Origin: Aralia elata
Lineage: Eukaryota > Streptophyta > Magnoliopsida > Apiales > Araliaceae
Assembly (NCBI GenBank): GCA_034770075.1
Contig: JAVJAP010000337.1
Coordinates: 1-64,000, forward strand
Reading direction: 5' to 3'
Length of the DNA stretch: 64,000 bases
In this document: positions 45,829 through 57,819 of the stretch, piece by piece
How positions within the stretch are numbered: position 1 is the first letter of the stretch
Layout: every line of letters starts with the position of its first letter
Program-made: the position numbers and the translations under genes
Notes under the pieces: generated by a model
Told to the model about the DNA's origin: nothing
The model's input: only the letters and a program-made list of their open reading frames with translations
Databases searched by the model: none

Positions 45829-45846
45829 ACCATTATATATAAGGGG
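45829..45846 (+). promoter_or_regulatory. TATA-like box of the Tat-2 antisense ORF
   Basis: CATTATATATAAGGGG is followed about 30 bases on by a pyrimidine-rich CATTCTCACTTTTCACT start-site-like sequence and a noncoding leader to 46277. This is the expected architecture for a plus-strand plant promoter. It is inferred from sequence only. Confidence 0.5.
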
Positions 45847-46277
45847 TAATAGTGAGGTTCATTCTCACTTTTCACTAGAACTTAAAAGAGTCTTGGGAGA
45901 ATTTTAGAAAGAGTCCACTGAAGAGTTAAAGAGTTTTCTTTTCTCAAGTTCTGCTGCCATCAACCACCATAAGGCGATTTCAGGCCACCCTAGTCCACCC
46001 TAAGGCAATTTTCGGCCGCCTATCTCCGCCTTCCACATTCAAAGTGTTCTTAAGGTGTTTTTCGTGTTCTTCGCCAAGTTCTTTTAAGCACCCAAGCTTT
46101 GATTTGTTACTCTTTCTCTTCCAAGTTGTTTATCATAGAATCTCAACCAGGTAAATCCAATGAATCCATTTCTTCTCGTATTAATCTTGTAAATACTGTT
46201 ATACAAGAGATTGCCTTGGGGTCGGCCCAATAAGGTCCAATCCTCGGGTTCAATTAGGGACCTAGTCAAGGAAACTC

Positions 46278-48158
46278 ATGTTGAGGTCAACCTTTCATTC
46301 CAAGTATGAAGCCTTTACTTTTACATCTAGATTTGACTTTCAAAGTGAGATAAACGAAATTGCAAATAAATTTTTCATGCCTGATGCCCAATTTATATTC
46401 TATCTTCCAAGTAAGGTTGATCGCTCTTGTAATACAACAAGAGATTTACGTATATTTAGAGACACTTTAGATGGTGGCCTTAGGTTTTCTTTGCACCCTT
46501 TCATACCTGAACTTCTTTGTAGCTATAGGATCCATCCTACCCAAATCCAACCCAATGGATGTCGTCTAATTACTTATTTTATAGTACGATGCAAACAACT
46601 AGGTACTGAGCCTAGTGTTAGAATTTTTAGGAGAAAGTTCCATATTAGAAACCATGTCCATAATCATGCCGGTTAGGTCGTCATTAACCACCGATTTTCT
46701 GGTAAGGGCAAACATATAGTTAACACTGAACCCTTTCCAGACTCTATTTCGGGTTGGAAAGAAATTTTTTCTACATAAAAAATAAAGACGGAGAATGGTC
46801 TGATATCTTTTGCCAAGAATGGGGCACTGCTGATGATTCCTCCCTTACAAATTGGGAACTGTTACCTGAAGAGAAAAAGATAAGAGAAGCCTTGGAGGCT
46901 GACGGCGGGCAAACCCACTCTGCCTTATTGCTTAATGAAAGGACATTGGGTAGAGTGTGGGTTGAGCCCATGCCACGGATAGGTATATTCCCCCTTATTT
47001 CTTTATGCTTTGTTTATTCTAATACTTCTCTTATTTATTGTTGTGGTATTTATAATATTCTTGTTTGTGCCAGCTTTATCTTCTATAGAGAAGCTTTGGG
47101 AACTTCGTCTAAAGAATGTGAGCAAACCCAAGAAGAAGAAGACTAAAACTACCAAGACTTCTTCTGAAGCTCCTCCTACTGCCCCCTACCTAAGGCTAGC
47201 TCTGGTGCCCAAACTAGCAAGAAGATAGGCCAATTTGATGAAGATGATGATTTTCCCCCGTTTCCTCATTCCCGAAGGGTCCAACAAGGATAAATTTGAG
47301 AGGGCCTTTATCCCTAACTAGGGATTAGGACCAAGGATTATGTGTTTGGAGATCCTAGTATCTCTAAGGATTGGTTCTTCAAGAGCCCTACGCCCTTTGA
47401 TCGCACTCAGATGGCTGAATTATCAGATGATGTTATTATGGAGAAGGGAGTGCCGACAGCTGCAATGATAAATTCTTTACTTCAATGGAAATCAAGACTT
47501 TCAATCATTTTATCTTGTGTATATTCCTTTGTTTATTCCTTTCTTTTGCAAGGTCATGTGTATGTTATTGAGGCCTACCATAGGGTAGCTACCTACGGCC
47601 CGATTGTGATGATTATAGAGGCCGACAACCATAAAAAAGATGACTAGATCCTGGATCTGCAGAGGCAACTTGAGGGCCTACAGTTCGTTGTTGTCGAGTG
47701 AGATTCGGCAATGGAGGCTGCTGAAAAGGCCCGTGCAGAGGCTATCTCCTAGAAGGCACAATGTTTGAGTGCTAGGAAGAGTACTGAGGAGGCTATGAAG
47801 GCATGAAAGTAGACTCCAGCTTGGACGAAAGAGAATGAATATTATATGGTCGATTATGACGACTCATTCTTTGTTGGGGGTGGCGCAAGTGTACCGAGCA
47901 AGTTACGACTCTCTATACCGACATTGATCCAATGTCCATTATGTAGCCCAGGAGAAGGCCAGACTTCTGCAAAGAAAGAAGAAGGCTGAATCACTTGGGA
48001 TTTAGATTGAGGACTTGCTTGCTAATGATTATGCCTCTGACTTTGAGTCTAACGATGAGGATAAGACTATTGATACAGGGGCCCTCATTATTCAGCTTGA
48101 GCCTTTAGCTGCTGATCTTGTTGAGGATGATGATTTTGTTCCTCCTCTTCTAGCCTAG
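46278..48158 (+). pseudogene. Antisense extra ORF of Tat-2 (Transposase_28-like), broken
   Basis: The first exon carries FSLHPFIPELLCSYRIHPTQ, QPNGCRLITYFIVRCKQLG and, after a frame change, GWKEIFFYIKNKDGEWSD. Together they match the Transposase_28 domain better than the copy in Tat-1. A likely intron is 46983-47073 (AG/GTATAT to GTGCCAG, 91 bp). A Lys-rich stretch (KPKKKKTKTTKTSSEAPP), a region around 47342-47650, a degenerate coiled coil and an acidic end (NDYASDFESNDEDKT) follow, with the stop at 48156-48158. Multiple stops and shifts make it a pseudogene. Function unknown. Confidence 0.75.
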
Positions 48159-48479
48159 TTCTTTTCTTATGTTTATATTTCCTTATTCTTAGACTTATGT
48201 TTATTTAATTTTGAAGAAGACTCGTTTATGTAATTCCATGCTTCTAGATGAATGAATATCTTCTTTTGATTATTCTTGCTTTATTTGGCCTTATGGGAAA
48301 CATCCCTTTATTTTGTGGTTTACAATACTATTTGGAGAAACAATCTCTTAGTTAATAGACTTAAAATGGAAAAACTTTCCTTTTATAAATAACTGAATAG
48401 TAGCCTCAAAGGCTTACAAAACTTGAACTGGACCCTTGGGTTGTGGCTATAACATGCCTTATTCCTAATTGATTGACTT

Positions 48480-48820
48480 CCTAAGCTACAGAACATAAAA
48501 ACATAAAGTAGTCATACCTCCATTGATAATATGCCTTTAGATTAACCGTGTGCCAAGAGCGAAACACTAGATTTCCACCTAGAGCTTCTAATTGATAGGA
48601 CCCTAGTCTCAACACCTTCTTGACTTTATAAGGTCCTTCCAATTCGTCGCTAACTTTCCCATTCTTGATTTAGATTAGAAGTTTCAGCCTTCCTAAACAC
48701 CAAGTCTCCTTGTTTAAATGATTTGCCTTTCGCCCTTAGGTGGCAAAACTTGGCTATTTTTTTATGATATTCAATCATCCTTACTTGGGTTTCATATCTG
48801 ATTTCATTGAGCAGGTCAAG
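48480..48820 (-). pseudogene. Integrase C-terminus of Tat-2
   Basis: On the minus strand it reads LLNEIRYETQVRMIEYHKKI, FCHLRAKGKSFKQGDLVFRK and further C-terminal fragments. It continues across solo LTR 2 into 51564-51615 and, beyond solo LTR 3, into 54233-54440. Confidence 0.8.
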
Positions 48821-49718
48821 TGTAATAACCCGAATTTTTGTTAATAATTAAATATTATTTTTTTTCTTCTAAAAACATAATTGAATTGGAAAAATTAAGT
48901 TACAATTAGCCAAAAAAAGGAAAGGTAAGTTACTAATTTTTTTTTATTTGGAAAGTTAAATTCTTTTAGTAGATAATTAAATAATTGATTAAATTAAAAT
49001 TAAGGAGTCCAGTAGGGTTTTGATAACTCGTATATTATTCCTATTTATACTTAAAGAGTGGAGATATAGCCCTGATCATATTTTAATTTGGTTAGTTGAA
49101 TTCCTGAGTAGAATTCTCATGTGCACTACAGTTCATTAGAAAAATCATAATTAATTCATCCGATGTCAAAATTGAGTGAATCCAAAGCCTATTTTTTTTA
49201 GTTTTTCGTTCTCTACAATTGTGAAGATGGAAGAGAAGTTATTTGACGTCATCTTCATGCCTTAAATTTCTGAAATTCGCAACATGTCCGGATTCTCGTC
49301 ACTATTTTCAGCCCTAATTTTAAAAATTCGTAACTCAGTCATATTAACTCTAAATCAAGTTATTCTTAAGTCTATTTCGTGTATGTTTTCGATAGCTACA
49401 ATTTTCGTAAAGACGCGAAGAGATTTTGAATACTCTAAAAGATCCGAAAGTTAGATTCTTTACTGTTGCATATTAAAGAAAGACGAATAAGCAAGGTAAA
49501 TATTATTTTATATTTTGATTTTTAGTTTAGTTATGAGGGTTTTTAAATTAGAGATTATTTTTAAATAAAACAAAGACATAAAATTTATATATATTAAGGA
49601 ATATAATTTGATTGAAAATAAACATTAAAATTTAAAAATCAGTTTCTATATTTTAATGTCCATTGCGTGGGTTATATCTCTTAATCCTACCGTTGGATCG
49701 TTACAATTTTTGGATATG

Positions 49719-49791
<73 letters not shown>

Positions 49792-51563
49792 CTAAGAATA
49801 TGTTCACTAATTTTGAACCGTTTAAGATTAACATATGATTTGTTATGAAATTTAAGAAGTGGCTGACCTAGAATTTTTCAAGCAGAATTTTCAGTAACAA
49901 GTTCTAATATTTAAAAATATATAACTTAATGATTTTAAATCCGATTTGGGTGATTCTTGAGGCTAAATTGGAGTATTTGAAGTTTAGTTTCTATTAAAAT
50001 TAATTAATTTGACAAATAAATTTTAATTAATGATGATAAGACCAGAATAGTGGACTAACGTCTTAAGAATAATTAGGGTTTTTAAAATTTCGTAAGTTTT
50101 GTTATTGACTTTTAAGTTTTGGAGTATTAATAGTGATCTAAGGCGATAATTAAAGACACCTTAAATGGATTACGAATTATTATAGAATTATTAGTTTGGA
50201 TTTTATTTAACTTGAGGTGAAAATGTTTAGGTAGTAAATAACATTTTGTATTTGATATCGTTCACATTTAAGAGTAAAATTTTATGGAGTGTGTTATAAG
50301 TGGTTTTGAGTATCAGGTACGAATTTCGTACTACACTCCTTTGATTATTTTTGTATTCTATGTATCTCGTGATATCTCCTCATTCGTTACCTTTTTCTTA
50401 TATTTCTTTTGGCACTCTTGAATAGAAGTTTAATCTTTGATTCATTGACTTTATTCTACAATTTGAACTATTTTCCTTCTATTATAATTTGAACATAGTC
50501 CATATTTCTTCATCAATACTATCATTATGTTGATTTTTTTTATAGTGTTAATCGTTCAGAATTTGGGTACTCGCTTAATTGTTTCGTTTCTAATCAAATC
50601 TTTATTTTGCTTTGGTTTGGTCTAGATGTTCTGAACTTCATATTTTGCAATATTTTGAATTTTTTTCTTCACGTATAAAACTTTATTGATCTTTGTAGAG
50701 CGGTACATGTTATTACATTATTTTGGAGGTATTTTGTCTATGATTTGATTTGGTAACATGTAAACCCTTTTGTTGATATTATGCCGCATATGTTGTGACA
50801 TCATATCTTTGTAGAATAAGCGATAGGGTATACCTGAGCTATAATCACCTGTGGAGGTACCACAAGCATATCCTCTTAACACCGAGGCATGACACTTTTC
50901 GAGGCAGTGTGATTAGTCCACGGCGTATCCTTTTTATATGTTGCTCTGGGTGTGAGCTTTGGTCATTTGATATATTTGTTTAGCATGCGTATGGGTTGGC
51001 CCTAGTTTCTATTTTGCGGATTGGTGATGTTTGTACTACACACACCTTCTGATTTGCATGCATTTGGATTCGTGGTCCAATGTGTGATTTGCCTTATGGC
51101 ATTATTTTGACTTGCCTGTGTGGTAAGGCATATTTGTGTTTTGTTCTGAGCTCGGTATGAAATAATCATTTAGCCACTTTGATTTAGCCTTCTGTTTTGG
51201 TTCGTTAGTTCTGTTAGATTCAGTTATTTCTTGTTCAGACTTCAAAGATTTTGTTATCGTTAGTGCTTATACTTGGGGTTATCTTTCATATTCCATTTAG
51301 TTAGTTCTATTTGTCAGTTATGCTTCTTTTATATATCTTTATCCGTACTGGACATTTAACTCATGCTGTATTTTTTTTCTGGCAGGTTTACAGGGGTGAT
51401 TTAGGGTTTCATGTGAAAAGAGCTACATTTGACCATCTAGGTTTATTTGAATTTAAGTTTTCATTATTCTGTAAATTTTTGGAGAATTGTATTTATTATT
51501 TTAAGGTTTGTTGTGCTTTGCACATGACCTCCCTTTCCTCTAATTCGAGAAGGGGGTGTTACA
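48821..51563 (+). mobile_element. Solo LTR 2, 2.74 kb (TGTAATAACCC...GGGGGTGTTACA)
   Basis: The duplication TCAAG lies at 48816-48820 and 51564-51568. It starts TGTAATAACCCGAATTTTTG and ends GAGAAGGGGGTGTTACA, the same terminal pattern as solo LTRs 1 and 3. It has no coding domain inside. A TA microsatellite sits at 49719-49788. Orientation is given by terminus similarity only. Confidence 0.8.
49719..49788. repeat. (TA)n microsatellite
   Basis: About 35 TA units inside solo LTR 2. Open frames across it on both strands are artefacts. Confidence 0.95.
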
Positions 51564-53037
51564 TCAAGTCCAACTCTAAGCCCTTGTTCATTGAACCCTT
51601 GAACTTGGTAAGAGGTGTAAGACCCCAACTTTTTATGAACAAGATTTTAATTTTTCTTATTATTATTATTCTAAACCGTTAGGTGTTAAATAGATAAAAT
51701 GATAACTTAAGGATGATATGTACAATTATACAGTATATCAAAAAATATTCCTTCTGTCGGAGAATATTACATTCAGTAAAGTACGACGACGTCGAAATAA
51801 CCAATCATTGGTGGGCCCCATAACGGAATAACTATCGGATATAAAAAGCGATAACTTTTTAAAATTAGCGGCAAGACTTTTACCGTTAACCGTTGAAATA
51901 CCCGGTAATAATAGAACAGTAACACCCGCTATGCCACAGTAGCACGCGGTATTCCACAGTAGCACATGGTATTGCACAGTATTTCTGATTATTAATTCAA
52001 TAATTACTACAATAGTAGTCACACAGTATTTCATATTATTATTGGTTCAATAATTGCTACAGTGACAATTGCATAGTATTTTATATTATTGAGTCAATAA
52101 TTATCACGACACAGTAACTCATATTATTTGAAAAGATATTATTAGATTAGTTAGCATTGTTGACAATCTCTAGAAGTTCTATCGAGGAAAGGGGTTATTT
52201 AATTGCGCGTCGTTTATACGGAAAACCCCCTCCTTCTTGGGAACGATCTGATTGCCAGAATTGCTAGTCTATAATATCTGTAATATTAATACCTTAATAC
52301 AATAATACAGAAAATGGATATATTAATAATAATAATTTTTAATAATGGAGTTATTTTTTGATAATGGATTTATCTTTTTGATAATGGATCTATCTTTTAA
52401 TAATGGAGTTATTTTTTTTTATAATAGATTAATCTTTTTGAAAAAATGGATGGATGATATAGAAAAAATATGATAATTGATGTGTGGTAGATATTTGGTT
52501 AAATTTTGCTATAAATAGGGGGCTTAGTATAAGAAAATTCATAACTTCCTTGCTTATACTTCTTTCCGCTCTCTAAAAATTTCTTAGTATAAGTTCTCTC
52601 TAACTGTGCTAGACTATCTTGAGTTTTTGTGAAGATCAGTAAGAGTACTAGTATTGTTCAAGTAAGTTTTTCGATAAAAGTTGGTCAAGCACCCACACAC
52701 ATCACACGGTGTTTATAATTCTTTCTTTAGAAGAGTTATTTTAAAAACCTTCATTTGAAATATTTTTTTTGAAATATTATTTTTGAAATTTATTCTGTAC
52801 ACTACACAAAATATATTATATAATCACTTTTAATAATTTTATAATATACGAGTTAGTGTACAACATATGTGATAGTTACTAATTATATTATAAATATATT
52901 TAGGTTGATAAATTCATAGAAAGCAACATCCAGTCACTTGCTAATTAAGGTAAGGGATATCTTTTCTTTCATACTCCTAAATTTATGGTAAGAAATTATC
53001 ATTATTTCTACAGGGTTATCCTCAAACGGTGAATTTG

Positions 53038-53139
53038 TTTCATCTAATATCTTCTCACCTGAATCTTTCTATTGCACTTTACACGTGCTTCATCTAATAT
53101 CTTTTCACCTGAATCTTCCTATTGCGTTATACACGTTAT
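53038..53139. repeat. ~51-bp tandem duplication in solo LTR 3
   Basis: TTCATCTAATATCTTCTCAC ... TACACGTGC is repeated once with a few substitutions. Confidence 0.85.
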
Positions 53140-53341
53140 AGTTAAATTATGAACCTTATTTATTCTATTCTTGAATTTTAATCAAATTTCTGGATATCAT
53201 GTTAATAATTTGGACATTCTTGGATTCTGGACAAATTAAATTACAGATCTCTAATGTTTATTCTTAATCTTGTTGTTCTTATTATTTCTATTCATCCTTT
53301 ATATTATTGTCATAATCCTCAGACTTAAATTGTGGTGAAGT

Positions 53342-53620
53342 TCTCTTTGGCCGGAGTGCAAAGAGTAACCGTTGATTAACATGATTATGACTAGGAACTG
53401 TGAATTGGTATAATCATGATCTTTGGTGTTACAGACAAAGGCTTATGGTGAACGTTCTCTTTGGCCCGTAGTGCAAAGATGGACTAGTGTTTGGCATGAT
53501 CATGACTATTGGTGTTATAAATGAATATCTTTGGCCTGTAGTGCAAAGATAAATTGTTGATTTGCAGGAACTGTTGATTGATTTTACAAATGAATATTTT
53601 TGGCCCGTAGTGCAAAGATA
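53342..53620. repeat. Four dispersed hairpin units in solo LTR 3
   Basis: TCTTTGGCC(C/G)GTAGTGCAAAGA-like words occur at about 53344, 53458, 53528 and 53597. ATCTTTG pairs with CAAAGAT in each. Intervening sequence (GTTGATT..GGAACTGTTGA) is also partly repeated. Confidence 0.75.
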
Positions 53621-54440
53621 ACTGTTGATTTATAGGAACTGTTGACTGGTATTACAGGGATAAAATATTGATGGTGAACTTTTAAATTGGAGAAGATCGT
53701 GGACAATATGATCTATTTTACCCTTTTAATTGATTGTTATTTCCACTGCAGTTGTTGATCTAAAACTTGTTGTCTATTATATTCTATCAAATTTATCCTA
53801 GTTGAAGACTAAAGATAATTTATTCTTTATTATCTTAGTCATGATATTCTTTATTGGGCTATTTGAGCTCACCCTTTTCAGTTTTGTTCCATTGTTCTTC
53901 TCAGAAAATGAGAGTGTAGTTGGGACTAGCCGGGGAATGAAATGATGGTTCGAGTTAGTGGTTGTCCTTATCAAGTTATAAAATAGTATAACAATAATTG
54001 TACTGAGGACTTAAAACGTGTGTTACCGTCTTTATACGACATTATAATAATTTGGATTTGGATACTGTTGTACCATATACGATACGATATTTGTATTAAA
54101 AACTCACAGTATGTGTGTTGCCGTATTTTGCAGGACAGTATAATAATTATAAATAGAAAATTTTATATTTGTAGTATGTATTTTTAGCAACTCAAAATTA
54201 GGTTGTGTGGACCCAATTTTGGGGGCGTCACAAGAGGGCATTCCAATCTCCATGGGAAATCACAGTTTTTGTTCCATAAGCCAGGTTGAAAGAGGTTTTT
54301 CCAGTTGCTGACATGCTTATTATTCTATAAGCTCACAATATGTTGTGAAGCTTATCAGCCCATACCCCTTTGGTTTGATCCGATATATTCTTTAGTCCAT
54401 CTAAGATAGTCCGGTCCGTCACCGCTATTGGGTCTCCACT

Positions 54441-56145
54441 TTTTAGATGTGTGTTTTGATGATAACAAAATTAATACAAAATAAACATTTAGGTGAAACG
54501 AAAAAAATATTTAAATTAGAATCCTGTCCATATGATTATGTTTATATACCTTAATTATTTATTTTTAGAAACATTGGCCAAAATCTTTTTCTCACTTAAT
54601 TGAATTAATTTATCAATGATCTTGGTAATTAATATCAAGAGTCAAAGATAAAAACAATTCATAAAGTAATATTTTCTAAGGCAAGGAGTATCAAGCTTGT
54701 AAGTTATTTCAAAAATATTCCTACAAAATGCTTTTTCAAATATAAAAGACAAACTACTTTTTAAGTATGATTTGTTGGTTAAAACCTTTATCACTTAGGG
54801 ATAAAGAAAGTTTTAACTAATGGGTAAAAGAAACATGGAACCAAATTGATTTATTTATTTAATTGCCCTTACTTTTCTTAAGTATCCTCCTAGTGCAAAA
54901 CATGTGAAAAATAAGATAAGTAGTTTAAGAGCCAAAAATGATTTTCTACTTTTCTCTTGGACGAATGCTCCATTTCTTAAAGCCAAAAATATGTGGAAAA
55001 TTTTAATTCAAAATTTGAATTTCAAATTGTTGGAAAAGTTTTGAAGCCTTTATTTTTGCCTATAAATACAATGTTTCTCTTTATTTTCAAAGTAACAAAG
55101 GAAAAAATTTAAAGCTTGATATTATACGCTCATTGCCTACATTTTTAAGTTCTCTAAATAAATCTCTTTGGAGCAAAATTGTTTTCAATCTTTGAAGAAG
55201 AGAAGTTGGACACAAGTTTTCTGAGATATGTTTTAAGTTATATAATCTGTTTATTAATTGCTATATTTTGCGATTATATAATTGCATTTATCAAGTATTT
55301 TTTAACTAATTTATCTTTTATACTTGATATATTATATCACAAGTATTTGTGCTCATTTATAGTTGATTAATTAAAGTTGTGATATTATCTTGATTTATAT
55401 CGTTGTATCTACTTATTGGAGAAGCAATTACTTGCAACATAAAAGTTATATAAACTTTTATATCTGAACTAAAAATATATATATGCTTAGTTAAGAAGAA
55501 TATCATTGAAATATAAAACTTAAACTTTTTTATATGTGTTGATTCATACATATCTGCTTATGTAAAAAAGCACCTATCACACACATACAATTTGAAAAAG
55601 GGGATTTGTTTGAGTTAGTTTATTTTTATGTATCTGTGAGGAAAATAGTAATCTTTTGTCCAAGACTAGAGTTTTAGAAAGGTTAACAGGAAGTTGAATC
55701 TCTAATGTACTTTTGAAGAGAAAGTGAGGTTGTCTGTTCAATACCAGATCTTAAAAATAAAACTAGACTCAGGTACAACAAAGTTTGAGGAAGTAGTGGG
55801 GAGCAGTCTAAGATAATTAGTTGTAGGATAGTTTAGAAATTTTGACTTGAAAAACTTTGTAAAAGGGTTATCCACCTATTGAAGAAATGATTTTTATTAC
55901 TAGTAGTAATAAGATCCCAAGTACTAGAGAAGAGTTTGGGTCTAAACGTAGCAACATACCCAGGGTGTATATTGTGAACTAGCTAAATCTCTATGTCTCG
56001 TGCTATTGCTTGTGTTCTTTTATTTATATCTGTTTAATTTAATTATCACACTGCAATTAATTAAATTAAAATCTAAAAAGGCCAAGGTAAAATTTTAAAC
56101 GGTAATAATCTATTCAACCCCCCCTCTAGATTATTAATGGACTTT
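54441..56145 (+). mobile_element. Copia-type solo LTR (~1.7 kb)
   Basis: Opens TTAGATGTGTGTTTTGATGA followed by TAACAAAA, a common copia LTR start. It carries a TATA box CTATAAATAC (near 55066) and closes TTCAACCCCCCCTCTAGATT ... ACTTTCA. The same C-rich end occurs in the SIRE LTRs here (28605-28630). The integrase reading of Tat-2 resumes on both sides, which marks it as an insertion. I could not settle the exact ends or the duplication. Confidence 0.6.
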
Positions 56146-56680
56146 CAACCTCGCCTTTCCATTTGCTTAAGGGTGTTTCACTGAGGTAAACCTTTAGTCG
56201 ATTCCCAACTCTTTGCAGAAGTCCTTAAACTTAGGATTATCAAATTGCTTCCCATTATCTATGATTAGTACCCTTAGTATCTCATACCTATAGATACGGT
56301 CTCCCAAAAAAAATTTGGATCTTTTGCTCTGTTATAGTGGCTAAGGCTTCTGCTTTTACCCACTTTGTAAAATAGTTAATGGCCACTACCACAAACTTCA
56401 TTTGCCTTGTGGCTATTGAAAAGGGGCCCAAGATATCTATTCCCAAATAGCAAAAGGTAAATGTGAAGTGATTGGAGAACCTCAGTTGGCTGGTGCAAAA
56501 TAGGTGCATGCTTCTGGCACTTCTCATACCTCTTAACAAAATCGATGGCTTCCTTCTACATGTTGAGCTAATAATAGCCTTGTCTCACGATCTTATGGGC
56601 TAAAGCTCTGCCCCCAAAGTGTTGACCACAAATACTTTCATAGCCTTCCTTAAGCGTGTAACTAACTTCTATGAATGAGA
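56146..56680 (-). pseudogene. Integrase core of Tat-2
   Basis: Minus-strand fragments read GIDILGPFSIATRQMKFVVV and INYFTKWVKAEALA (catalytic core), with HHCC zinc-region remnants upstream near 56560-56680 and FTSVKHP..ANGKAEV near 56150-56200. Frameshifts separate them. Confidence 0.8.
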
Positions 56681-56989
56681 CATCTTAAATATGGGAGAGT
56701 AAAAGACATTTTGTATAATGCCTCATCAATGAGTGCATACTTTGCAACCCTATTAACTTTCTCGCTTCATTTGAGTCTTGAGGCAACTGTCCTTGCTCCA
56801 AGTAAGCTCTTATGGAATTCATATAGGTCGGCTCTACTTCAATTAGAAGCAACCAAAACCACTTCTTTGTTAGGTTTTTCCAAAGTTTCCAAGTACACGG
56901 TTCCATTGTAGTTTTCAAATTCAGCATAAGCTAGTTTATATAAGGCATCGGCCTTTGTATTCTAATCTTTTGCGATATGTTGAATCTGA

Positions 56990-57310
56990 CATTCTTCAAA
57001 GGTGGTCATCATGGCCTTAACCATTCGTAAATATTTGGCCATCTTTTCTTCTTTGGCTTCATATTTTCCATTTGTCTACATGACACCAGTTGATAATCAC
57101 TAAAAATCTTTAAATTTTTTGCTCTCAGAGCTTTTGTCAAACCTAATCCAACTAGTATGACTTTAGACTCTGCTCCATTATTAGTAGTTGGAAAGCTGAG
57201 TTTTAATGCATATTCAATCGAGAACCCTTCAGGGCTTAAAAGAATGAGGTATGCTCAACTTCTTTTTGCATTTGAAGCCAATGTGTAAAGTCTAAAATTC
57301 CTTCTCATTC
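56990..57310 (-). pseudogene. Second (archaeal-type) RNase H of Tat-2
   Basis: Minus strand: EYALKLSFPTTNNGAESKVI, LVGLGLTKALRAKNLKIFSD and YQLVS. This equals the ATNNDAEYEAILAGL...SDSQLV block of Tat-1, so both elements carry the dual RNase H of the Tat lineage. Confidence 0.75.
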
Positions 57311-57379
57311 TCTTTATTTTCCTCGATCTCCATACTTACTGGTTGTCCCCAACCTCATTGTTGGGAATGGTACATTCTA

Positions 57380-57815
57380 CAATGAAGTTTGCTAATACTT
57401 GAGCCTTAATTGCTGGCTGACTTATAAGTTATATCGAGCTCGCCCAATTCTATAGACTAGTTAACCATTCTACTATTTGATTCAAGTCGACTATGCATTA
57501 TCTTTCTAAGTGGTTGGTTTGTCAAAACTACTATAGCATGTGATTAAAAGTATGGTCTCAACTTCTTAGCAGCAATAATTAAAGCAAAAGCAACATTTTT
57601 AACTTTTTTATACCTTGTTTCAGCTCCATGGAGTACTTTGCTGGTGTAGTAAACTGGCTTTTGAATGTTGTCTTCTTCCTTGACTAGGACTGTGCTTACA
57701 ACCACTTCGATGACCATTAGGTATAAGAAAAGAACATCTCATTCATTTGGTTTGGCCAACAAGGGATGAGCAGCTAAGTATGTCCTTAACTCCTCAAAGG
57801 ATTTATAACATTCTT
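57380..57815 (-). pseudogene. RT-associated RNase H of Tat-2
   Basis: Minus-strand fragments correspond to VYYTSKVLHGAETRYKK-type and DQPLRKIMHSR-type sequence in several frames. It is more decayed than the RT next to it. Confidence 0.65.
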
Positions 57816-57819
57816 TAGT

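Larger units (their letters stand above)
51616..54232 (+). mobile_element. Solo LTR 3, 2.62 kb (TGTAAGACCCC...GGGGGCGTCACA)
   Basis: The duplication AGAGG lies at 51611-51615 and 54233-54237. It starts TGTAAGACCCCAACTTTTT and ends CCCAATTTTGGGGGCGTCACA-like, close to the end of solo LTR 1. The TATA box CTATAAATAG (52510 region) supports plus orientation. No coding domain. Confidence 0.82.
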
